NCBI GenBank assembly: GCA_003229495.1
Contig: QIEB01000248.1
Span: 1 to 11,138, forward strand
Direction of reading: 5' to 3'
Origin: Flammeovirgaceae bacterium
Lineage (GTDB): Bacteria > Bacteroidota > Bacteroidia > Cytophagales > Cyclobacteriaceae
Length of the DNA: 11,138 bases
A model generated the notes under the pieces. It was not told where the DNA came from, made no database searches, and worked only from the letters and a program-made list of their open reading frames with translations. A program made the position numbers and the translations under genes. Every line of letters starts with the position of its first letter. Within the stretch, counting starts at the first letter, position 1. This document shows positions 6,466 to 11,138 of the stretch, piece after piece.

Positions 6466-7020
6466 ATGTCTGTTACGCCTTCATCAATGCTACCACTGGG
6501 AACGGTGGCCCCCGATTTCAACTTATTGGATACTGTGTCTGGAAATACCTTAACACTCGACCAATTAAAATCGCCGGTTGCTACCCTAATCATGTTTATT
6601 TGCAATCATTGCCCCTACGTCAAGCATGTAAATAACGAGTTGGTAAGATTGGCAAATGACTATCTAAGTCAAGGGGTTTCTTTGGTGGCCATCAGTTCCA
6701 ACGACGTCATTAATTACCCTCAGGATGGTCCTGACAGGATGAAGGATACAGCTCTGCAATTAGGGTATACATTTCCCTACTTGTACGATGAGTCCCAACA
6801 GGTGGCTGGTGATTATCAAGCTGCCTGTACGCCGGATTTTTATTTATTTGGCCCTGATATGAAGTTAGTTTATCGGGGGCAACTTGATAGCAGCAGGCCT
6901 GGTAATGGACTACCGGTTACAGGTGAAGATTTAAGACAGGCTTTGGATGGTCTAATCACCGGTAAAAATGTTTCCAGTGAACAAATACCTTCAGTTGGTT
7001 GTAATATCAAGTGGAAATAA
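6466..7020 (+). CDS. Thioredoxin-fold peroxiredoxin-like protein (PRX_like1 type)
   Basis: A 184-residue cytoplasmic protein of the AhpC/TSA-thioredoxin superfamily; no signal peptide is seen. It starts with the usual APDFNLLDTVSGNTLTLDQLK segment (15-35). The catalytic site is FICNHCPYVKH, with a CxxC pair at Cys46 and Cys49, followed by VSLVAISSND (71-80), a TFPYLYDES loop (102-110) and CTPDFYLF with Cys121. The C-terminus ends IPSVGCNIKWK with Cys179, a tail I associate with this subfamily. Such proteins are predicted thiol reductases or peroxidases; the substrate is unknown. The cysteines at 121 and 179 could act as resolving residues. It is 11 bases after the HExxH gene and 41 bases before the quinone oxidoreductase, suggesting a small redox-flavoured operon. 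Confidence 0.9.
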   Translation: MSVTPSSMLPLGTVAPDFNLLDTVSGNTLTLDQLKSPVATLIMFICNHCPYVKHVNNELVRLANDYLSQGVSLVAISSNDVINYPQDGPDRMKDTALQLGYTFPYLYDESQQVAGDYQAACTPDFYLFGPDMKLVYRGQLDSSRPGNGLPVTGEDLRQALDGLITGKNVSSEQIPSVGCNIKWK

Positions 7021-7061
7021 TATAGCCTCATAATCGATTCCCGGCAACTTAATCAATTTAC

Positions 7062-8036
7062 TTGAAAGCCATACTCTTAAAAGGTTTTGGAGATAGCAAC
7101 CAGATGTATATGGGTGAAGCCCCGGTACCTGATCTTACCAATGATGAGGTATTGATCGAAGTAAAGGCGGCAGCGCTTAACCGTGCGGATATTTTGCAGC
7201 GCCAAGGATTGTATCCGCCTCCACCAGGCGCTTCTGAAATCCTGGGTATGGAAGTTTCAGGCAGGGTGGTGAAAACTGACTCTGGGGCCCGGGAATGGGA
7301 GGGCGCCAATGTCATGGCATTGCTTTCGGGAGGCGGATATGCCGAATATGTGGTGGTGCACAAGAGCTTGATCTTAAGAACACCAGATGATCTTGATATG
7401 AATCAGGCAGCTGGAATCATGGAAGCCTTTCTTACCGGATGGCAAGCATTGAGTTGGTTGGGAAGTTTGAAACCTGATGAAAAGGTATTGATTCACGCTG
7501 GTGCCAGTGGAGTAGGTGCCGCCTGTATACAATTGGCAAAACTATTGAGTGCTGAGGTCCTGGTAACGGCTTCTGACGCCAAGCATAAATTTTGCTTGGA
7601 GATGGGTGCCGATTACTGCATAGATTATCATCGGCATGAATTCGATGGGATAATTGAGGAGCGAATTCCTTCCGGAGTAAATTTGGTAATCGATTTTATT
7701 GGGACCTCCTATTTTAAGAAAAATCTGGCATCGTTAGCGATTGACGGAAGACTGGTAATGCTGGGATTTCTTGGAGGAACGGGATCTGAAGACCTAAGCA
7801 TGGTCCCAATCTTAGCCAAAAGACTAACTATTATAGGATCAACCCTACGTTCCCGTTCACTTCAATACCGCGGAAAGTTGGTGGAAGACTTCCGGGAAAA
7901 TTGTTACAGTCATTTGAAAACCGGTAAACTAAAACCGGTTATAGACCGGGTGATCCCCTGGGAAAAGGTGAAGGAAGCTCACCGGCATATGGAAGCAAAT
8001 AAAAATTGTGGCAAGATAATCCTGGCAGTGAATTAA
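7062..8036 (+). CDS. NAD(P)H quinone oxidoreductase, PIG3 family (zeta-crystallin-like)
   Basis: A 324-residue zinc-independent medium-chain dehydrogenase/reductase that reduces quinones or related carbonyl compounds with NADPH in the cytoplasm. Residues 37-68 (AALNRADILQRQGLYPPPPG..ILGMEVSG) are the hallmark of the PIG3-type subgroup. The Rossmann nucleotide-binding motif is HAGASGVGAACIQLAK (145-160). No structural zinc Cys cluster is present. The start is TTG at 7062. It gives (M)KAILLKGFGDSNQ, exactly where family members begin, and the first in-frame ATG is well inside the catalytic domain, so TTG is very probably the real initiator. No Shine-Dalgarno is visible. It lies 41 bases after the peroxiredoxin-like gene and probably ends that operon. 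Length is normal and the frame intact. Confidence 0.93.
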   Translation: MKAILLKGFGDSNQMYMGEAPVPDLTNDEVLIEVKAAALNRADILQRQGLYPPPPGASEILGMEVSGRVVKTDSGAREWEGANVMALLSGGGYAEYVVVHKSLILRTPDDLDMNQAAGIMEAFLTGWQALSWLGSLKPDEKVLIHAGASGVGAACIQLAKLLSAEVLVTASDAKHKFCLEMGADYCIDYHRHEFDGIIEERIPSGVNLVIDFIGTSYFKKNLASLAIDGRLVMLGFLGGTGSEDLSMVPILAKRLTIIGSTLRSRSLQYRGKLVEDFRENCYSHLKTGKLKPVIDRVIPWEKVKEAHRHMEANKNCGKIILAVN

Positions 8037-8387
8037 AAAACCCAACATCTACTGGACTTTTTAAATTAACTTCATTTTTATTGTTTCAAGGACCAGGTGG
8101 AAACTTTATGTGGTCAGGAGTTCAACCGTAGATGGAAGACCTCAAGCTAACGCCATTCTTGTACCAAATTGTAGCGCCAGCTCTACTCCTAAATTTCCTC
8201 AAAGTTCAATATAAAAACTAGCCATCTTTATTAGTATCACCACCGTAAATTTGAAAGAACAACCATTTGAATCTGGCATGGAAGCGGTAAATCGGTTGCT
8301 GTAAATAAGAAAAAACCCTGAGCATCCTGTAGCATGTGCTTCAGGAGTTCAGGGCTTCCTTTATGAAAGGAATCTACTAGTTTATCG
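8037..8387. other. 351-base intergenic region without a convincing gene
   Basis: It lies between the quinone oxidoreductase (plus) and the 64-residue membrane protein (minus), so the flanking genes are convergent. I find only very short frames: 29 codons at 8132-8221 plus, and about 26 residues on the minus strand around 8198-8278. Neither has recognisable features. There is an exact TAAATTTG (8246-8253) resembling a -7 element but with no -33 partner or downstream gene. A short inverted repeat (GTAG/CTAC at 8181-8196) has no T run. The right end carries the terminator at 8310-8354. Confidence 0.6.
8310..8354 (-). terminator. Rho-independent terminator of the 64-residue protein gene
   Basis: A long interrupted hairpin: CCCTGA (8316-8321) pairs with TCAGGG (8349-8354), TCCTG (8325-8329) with CAGGA (8342-8346), and AGCA (8331-8334) with TGCT (8337-8340). 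That is 15 pairs in three blocks separated by small bulges. On the minus strand the stem is followed by six T (8315-8310), the layout of an intrinsic terminator, 34 bases past the stop codon. On the plus strand there is no T run after the stem, so it probably works in one direction only. Confidence 0.8.
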
Positions 8388-8582
8388 TTATTCTGTTTTC
8401 AAGATATTTACAGGTGTTATCTCGGTGGTAATATCCGCACTTTTTACAGTCCTTACCCCTTCTGGTGAAGCATGTTGTTTATTTTCCACAGGAGAACTGT
8501 TCAGACCGGCAATTATCGCTACTAAAATACCTATAACCAATATCAGTTTTTCAAAAGTTCGGTTTCCAGATGGAGTTTTCAT
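8388..8582 (-). CDS. Small single-pass membrane protein (hypothetical)
   Basis: A 64-residue protein I do not recognise. Residues 1-12 are polar and basic (MKTPSGNRTFEK) and residues 13-27 are a hydrophobic span (LILVIGILVAIIAGL). A 37-residue polar tail with no cysteine follows (NSSPVENKQHASPEGVRTVK then SADITTEITPVNILKTE). The positive-inside rule suggests N-in, tail outside. No lipobox or signal peptidase site is obvious. Support for a real gene comes from the terminator placed right behind it and from a composition that looks protein-like. Against it are the lack of a Shine-Dalgarno (common in this phylum) and no recognised homologue. It is divergent from the sulfite oxidase operon, so it might share regulation with it; that is speculation. 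Confidence 0.55.
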   Translation of the reverse strand: MKTPSGNRTFEKLILVIGILVAIIAGLNSSPVENKQHASPEGVRTVKSADITTEITPVNILKTE

Positions 8583-8714
8583 GATATGAATTTTTACTGG
8601 ATTGCCTTTTTAAGATCAAATGCAATGCCAAAAAGTGCAAACATTTGAGCATTAGCAATTTAGTAATTTGTTGTTGAGAGAGATCTGTGCTATTTCGGAC
8701 AGATAAACGCCGCT

Positions 8715-8731
8715 TTGTGTACGGTTGTGTA
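8715..8731 (+). repeat. TTGTGTA direct repeat, 10-base period
   Basis: TTGTGTA at 8715-8721 and again at 8725-8731. Start-to-start distance is 10 bases, about one helical turn, which is the arrangement of tandem half-sites for many response regulators and similar activators. No regulator gene is present to match it. Confidence 0.4.
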
Positions 8732-8745
8732 GCAGTCTGCCCAGT

Positions 8746-8759
8746 ACTAACGAGTTAGT
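8746..8759. promoter_or_regulatory. Perfect dyad ACTAAC-GA-GTTAGT, possible operator
   Basis: A 14-base perfect inverted repeat with 6-base arms around GA, 124 bases before the sulfite oxidase ATG. It could be a repressor/activator site in DNA, or in RNA a 5-pair hairpin with a CGAG loop just before the larger fold at 8761-8832. The sequence cannot decide between them. Confidence 0.35.
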
Positions 8760-8760
8760 T

Positions 8761-8832
8761 AACCCCAGCGGTTTGCCGTTGGCAGGGTGATTTTAGGAGC
8801 TCACCACCAACCCTAATGCAAAAACCGGGGTT
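8761..8832 (+). promoter_or_regulatory. Candidate structured RNA leader (multi-branched fold)
   Basis: Closing stem: AACCCC (8761-8766) with GGGGTT (8827-8832), continued after a 3-base bulge (AGC) by GGTTT (8770-8774) with AAACC (8822-8826), 11 pairs in all. Inside lie a small GCC-GTT-GGC hairpin (8775-8783) and a second arm, AGG-GTGA (8784-8790) pairing with TCAC (8801-8804) and CCT (8812-8814). This amounts to a three-way junction that starts 122 bases and ends 51 bases before the molybdoenzyme start. It does not match the conserved cores I know for TPP, FMN, cobalamin, SAM, glycine, cyclic-di-GMP or molybdenum-cofactor riboswitches. It was folded by eye only, and no covariation data are available. 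Confidence 0.35.
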
Positions 8833-8882
8833 GAAACCATGGTAGGCTAAATAAATTACTAAAATCCTAGTAGATTGCTTTC

Positions 8883-10112
8883 ATGAACAGAAGCTTCAAA
8901 AAGAAATCCTACTGGTCACGAAGGAAGTTTATTCAGACCAGCTCTGCAGTAACTATTAGCAGTTTGCTGGCGCCAACCTTGCTTACGGGATATCACCTGA
9001 GAGCTAGCGGAATATCCCAGCCGGGCCTGCCAGGTAAGCACCCGGATATGCTGGTTTTAAATGATAGACCCTGGAACACGGAAGCACCTGCGCATTTACT
9101 TGATGAAGAGGTTACTTCCATGGACAGACTTTTTGTGCGGAATAATGGTTTGGTCCCAAGTGAAATTGATCCTGAGAAGTGGACGCTGGAAATCTCCGGT
9201 GAATCTGCTGTGACCACCAAAACGTTTACACTAGCTCAATTAAAATCTGACTTTGAACATTATACCTATCAATTGGTACTGGAATGTGGCGGAAATGGAA
9301 GATCAGAATTTGATCCTCCTGCCAAAGGGAATCAATGGACCACAGGTGCCGTGGGCGCCCCAAAATGGACTGGGGTTAGGTTAAAGGATGTATTACAGAG
9401 GGCCGGGTTGAAAGCCGATGCCGTTTACATTGGTTATTACGGGAAGGACACCCATTTAAGCGGAGATCCTCAAAAGGTGCCCATCAGTCGTGGGGTACCC
9501 ATTAAAAAGGCACTTGAAGATGAGTCCCTGATCGCTTGGGCGGCCAATGGGAAAGATCTGCCACTAATGCATGGCTATCCGCTCAGGCTGGTGTTTGGAG
9601 GTTGGCCGGCAAGTACTTCAGGAAAATGGTTGAGTCGCATTGTGATCCGTAACCAGGTGCACGATGGAGCCAAGATGCAGGGACAGTCTTATCGTGTACC
9701 TTGCAAACCTGTTGCTCCGGGAAGTAAAGTTGCTGACGAAGACATGTGCATCATTGAGTCAATGCCAGTAAAATCAATCATAAGTTACCCTCGCACCGGT
9801 GCCATAATTAAGAAAAACCAGATTTTAGAATTTCATGGCCATGCTTGGGCAGGGGACCAGTCAGTGACAAAAGTTGATTCTTCTGTGGATTTCGGAAATA
9901 CCTGGCATCCCCTGGAATTGAAACTGCCATCAAATCCATTGGCTTGGCAACATTGGAGCGGCAAGATGAAGTTTCCGTACCCGGGATACCATGAATTATG
10001 GGTCAGAGCTACTGACAATTTAGGTGATCATCAGCCCATGGTGGTTCCTGGATGGAACCCAAGGGGGTATCTTAATAATGCCTGTCATCGAATCGCAATA
10101 AGAGTGGAATAA
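8883..10112 (+). CDS. Tat-exported sulfite oxidase-family molybdoenzyme (SorA-like)
   Basis: A 409-residue periplasmic molybdenum enzyme expected to oxidise sulfite to sulfate, or a related sulfur compound. The N-terminus carries a twin-arginine signal (SRRKFIQTSS, Arg13-Arg14, then a hydrophobic stretch to about 35), so it is exported folded with its cofactor. The Moco-binding domain runs from about 70 to 260. LFVRNNG (83-89) comes first, then LECGGNGRS with the molybdenum-ligating Cys135, then HGYPLRLVFGGWPASTSGKWL (230-250). The C-terminal dimerisation domain (about 290-409) shows the expected FHGHAWAGDQSVTKVDSSVDFGNTW. No haem domain is fused, so electrons must leave via a partner; the next gene, a cytochrome c, starts on the last base of this stop codon (TAATG). 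SoxC is the main alternative, but its partner SoxD is normally dihaem. Substrate is inferred. Confidence 0.9.
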   Translation: MNRSFKKKSYWSRRKFIQTSSAVTISSLLAPTLLTGYHLRASGISQPGLPGKHPDMLVLNDRPWNTEAPAHLLDEEVTSMDRLFVRNNGLVPSEIDPEKWTLEISGESAVTTKTFTLAQLKSDFEHYTYQLVLECGGNGRSEFDPPAKGNQWTTGAVGAPKWTGVRLKDVLQRAGLKADAVYIGYYGKDTHLSGDPQKVPISRGVPIKKALEDESLIAWAANGKDLPLMHGYPLRLVFGGWPASTSGKWLSRIVIRNQVHDGAKMQGQSYRVPCKPVAPGSKVADEDMCIIESMPVKSIISYPRTGAIIKKNQILEFHGHAWAGDQSVTKVDSSVDFGNTWHPLELKLPSNPLAWQHWSGKMKFPYPGYHELWVRATDNLGDHQPMVVPGWNPRGYLNNACHRIAIRVE

Positions 10113-10492
10113 TGAATTTAGGGCTAAAAATGTTGTTTGGCGTTTTAATACTGGCTGTCAGCTGTCAAACCCGGGAACAGTTAAACACGTCAATAGTAAT
10201 CGAATCTAAAACTGCTGTAGACAGTGTTACCGGACTGGTAATAGATAAGAATTTTGAACTCGTCAGGGGACAATGTACCGCTTGTCATTCGGCGAAACTT
10301 GTTACCCAAAATAGTGCAAGCCGCGAAGGCTGGGAGCAGATGATCCGCTGGATGCAAAGGGACCAGGGGCTTTGGGACTTAGGAGAAAATGAAGTGTTGA
10401 TTTTGGACTATTTGTCTCTCCATTACGGTCCAAAAAAGAAAGGAAGACGGACTCCGTTGACAACAATTGATTGGTATTATTTACAGGAATGA
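10112..10492 (+). CDS. Monohaem cytochrome c lipoprotein (SorB-like electron acceptor)
   Basis: A 126-residue exported cytochrome c. Residues 1-17 are a signal peptide ending in ILAVSC, with Cys18 as the likely lipidated residue. The lipobox is imperfect (Ala at -3 instead of Leu), so plain Sec cleavage is the alternative. The single haem site is QCTACH (Cys55, Cys58, His59). GWEQMIRWMQRDQG (73-86) provides the likely axial Met81 in the W-x6-M-x4-G arrangement seen in small sulfur-oxidation cytochromes. The tail is basic (KKKGRR) and then aromatic (IDWYYLQE). The gene overlaps the molybdoenzyme stop by one base and its own stop overlaps the next start (ATGA), so all three are translationally coupled. 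It probably takes electrons from the molybdoenzyme and passes them to a terminal oxidase. No cytochrome c maturation genes lie in the window. Confidence 0.88.
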   Translation: MNLGLKMLFGVLILAVSCQTREQLNTSIVIESKTAVDSVTGLVIDKNFELVRGQCTACHSAKLVTQNSASREGWEQMIRWMQRDQGLWDLGENEVLILDYLSLHYGPKKKGRRTPLTTIDWYYLQE

Positions 10493-11138
10493 CCGTGAAA
10501 GACTACCTGGAGCTATTTTTGTCTGGATATCAAGGATACGCTTCCTACCTATGGGGGGAAGTTACCCACCTGCATTGGCATAACTATTTCTATTGGCTGA
10601 TAGGGATTAGTTTGTTCTTTTTACTATTGGAGTGGGCCCGGCCATGGAGGGGCGATCAGGCCAAATTCCGGCTGGACTTTTGGCTGGATTTTTTCTACAT
10701 GTTTTTTAATTTCTTTTTGTTTTCCCTGATCATATATAATGCAGCTTCTGATGTACTGGTAAACCTATTCAAAGATTTCTTAGCTCTTTTTGGTATTCGA
10801 AATCTGGTGGCCATACATATAGAACAATGGCCTGTCTGGGCCCAGCTATTGACCCTGTTGGTTATACGGGATTTCGTTCAATGGTGGACACATCGTTTGT
10901 TACATCAATTTGATTTTCTTTGGGAGTTCCATAAAGTTCATCACAGCGTGCAACAAATGGGGTTCGCTGCTCATTTGAGATATCATTGGATGGAAACATT
11001 AGTCTATCGAAGCATAGAGTATCTACCACTGGCTATGATAGGTTTCGGCATTGACGACTTCATTATTGTACATATTTTTACTTTAGCTGTGGGTCATTTC
11101 AACCATTCAAATCTAAAATTGAACCTGGGGCCTTTAAA
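10489..11138 (+). CDS. Fatty acid hydroxylase / sterol desaturase-family membrane protein, 3' end cut by the window
   Basis: An open frame from ATG 10489 to the window edge, 216 residues visible and still open. It is a polytopic inner-membrane protein with hydrophobic spans at about 34-48, 64-84, 117-130 and 180-202. Histidine boxes typical of the di-iron fatty acid hydroxylase superfamily are present: THRLLH (His135, His139), FHKVHHS (His148, His151, His152) and GHFNHSN (His203, His206). The last HxxHH box would lie beyond the edge. Family members add a hydroxyl or double bond to sterols, carotenoids, fatty acyl chains or ether lipids; the substrate here is unknown. The start codon overlaps the cytochrome stop (ATGA), a strong sign of co-translation. 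Its link to sulfite oxidation is not explained by known biochemistry. Confidence 0.88.
   Translation, partial: MTVKDYLELFLSGYQGYASYLWGEVTHLHWHNYFYWLIGISLFFLLLEWARPWRGDQAKFRLDFWLDFFYMFFNFFLFSLIIYNAASDVLVNLFKDFLALFGIRNLVAIHIEQWPVWAQLLTLLVIRDFVQWWTHRLLHQFDFLWEFHKVHHSVQQMGFAAHLRYHWMETLVYRSIEYLPLAMIGFGIDDFIIVHIFTLAVGHFNHSNLKLNLGPL

Larger units (their letters stand above)
8583..8882. other. 300-base divergent intergenic region before the sulfite oxidase operon
   Basis: No gene was found in it. It separates two divergent starts and so must hold both promoters, but I see no complete Bacteroidota promoter. The nearest match on the plus strand is TTTG (8644-8647) with TAATTTG (8664-8670), which is one base short and spaced too closely at 16. 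Downstream of that come a tandem repeat (8715-8731), a dyad (8746-8759) and a foldable segment (8761-8832), listed separately. No Shine-Dalgarno precedes the ATG at 8883. Confidence 0.6.

Noticed and set aside
6414..6635. 73-residue plus frame bridging the HExxH protein and the peroxiredoxin-like gene
   Set aside because: Overlaps two well-supported genes in another frame and has no recognisable feature.
7058..7363. 101-residue minus-strand frame
   Set aside because: Antisense to the PIG3-type N-terminus, Pro/Ser-rich as expected from a shadow frame.
8110..8200. tRNA-like GTTCAA segment
   Set aside because: No complementary T-arm or acceptor stem around it.
8132..8221. 29-codon plus frame in the 8037-8387 gap
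   Set aside because: Too short, no promoter at a sensible distance and no recognisable domain.
8746..8759. Integron attC-like core (GTTAGT arms)
   Set aside because: The arms do not fit the RYYYAAC/GTTRRRY core pattern and no integrase or cassette structure is present.
8761..8832. Known riboswitch classes (TPP, cobalamin, FMN, SAM, GEMM, Moco)
   Set aside because: None of the conserved core sequences I know for these classes can be found in the segment; it is kept only as an unclassified fold.

Overview
The window looks like chromosomal DNA from a member of the Bacteroidota, most likely a Cytophagales-type marine or soil bacterium; the class is my inference. Four things point there. A large secreted protein ends in a gliding-motility/type IX secretion (type B) sorting domain. 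A candidate promoter matches the Bacteroidota TTTG / TAnnTTTG pattern. Shine-Dalgarno sequences are almost absent. Several small proteins (mini-PspC, the HExxH membrane protein, the basic protein divergent from hisS) resemble families I associate with this phylum. I see no tRNA, rRNA, CRISPR array, insertion sequence or phage gene.

Layout. Positions 1-351: AT-rich start, a good candidate promoter and a 70-residue PspC-domain protein. Positions 348-5120, all on the minus strand and read right to left: histidyl-tRNA synthetase (hisS), a secreted PKD/fibronectin-type protein with a type IX sorting tail, a YbaB/EbfC nucleoid-associated protein and a family 2 glycosyltransferase. The last three are packed with almost no spacing. 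Positions 5256-5426: a 56-residue basic protein, too short for usual gene callers, divergent from hisS. Positions 5441-5944 (minus): a YfcE/MJ0936-type metallophosphoesterase. Positions 6107-8036 (plus): a small HExxH membrane protein, a thioredoxin-fold peroxiredoxin-like protein and a PIG3-type quinone oxidoreductase with a TTG start.

Positions 8037-8882 are the least gene-dense stretch. They hold one 64-residue single-pass membrane protein (minus) with a long terminator hairpin behind it, and a 300-base leader before the next operon. That leader contains a tandem repeat, a dyad and a foldable, multi-branched segment. Positions 8883-11138 (plus): a tightly overlapping operon of a Tat-exported sulfite oxidase-family molybdoenzyme, a lipoprotein monohaem cytochrome c and a fatty acid hydroxylase/sterol desaturase-family membrane protein cut by the window edge.

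How the genes fit together: the right-hand operon reads as periplasmic sulfite (or related substrate) oxidation, with electrons passed to a membrane-tethered cytochrome c. A lipid-modifying di-iron enzyme is translationally coupled to it, which is the most unexpected partnership in the window. The left half is ordinary housekeeping (translation, nucleoid, glycosylation) with a surface protein inserted in it. The best candidates for undescribed biology are the structured leader at about 8715-8850, the molybdoenzyme-cytochrome-hydroxylase trio, and the small proteins at 5256-5426, 6107-6454 and 8388-8582.
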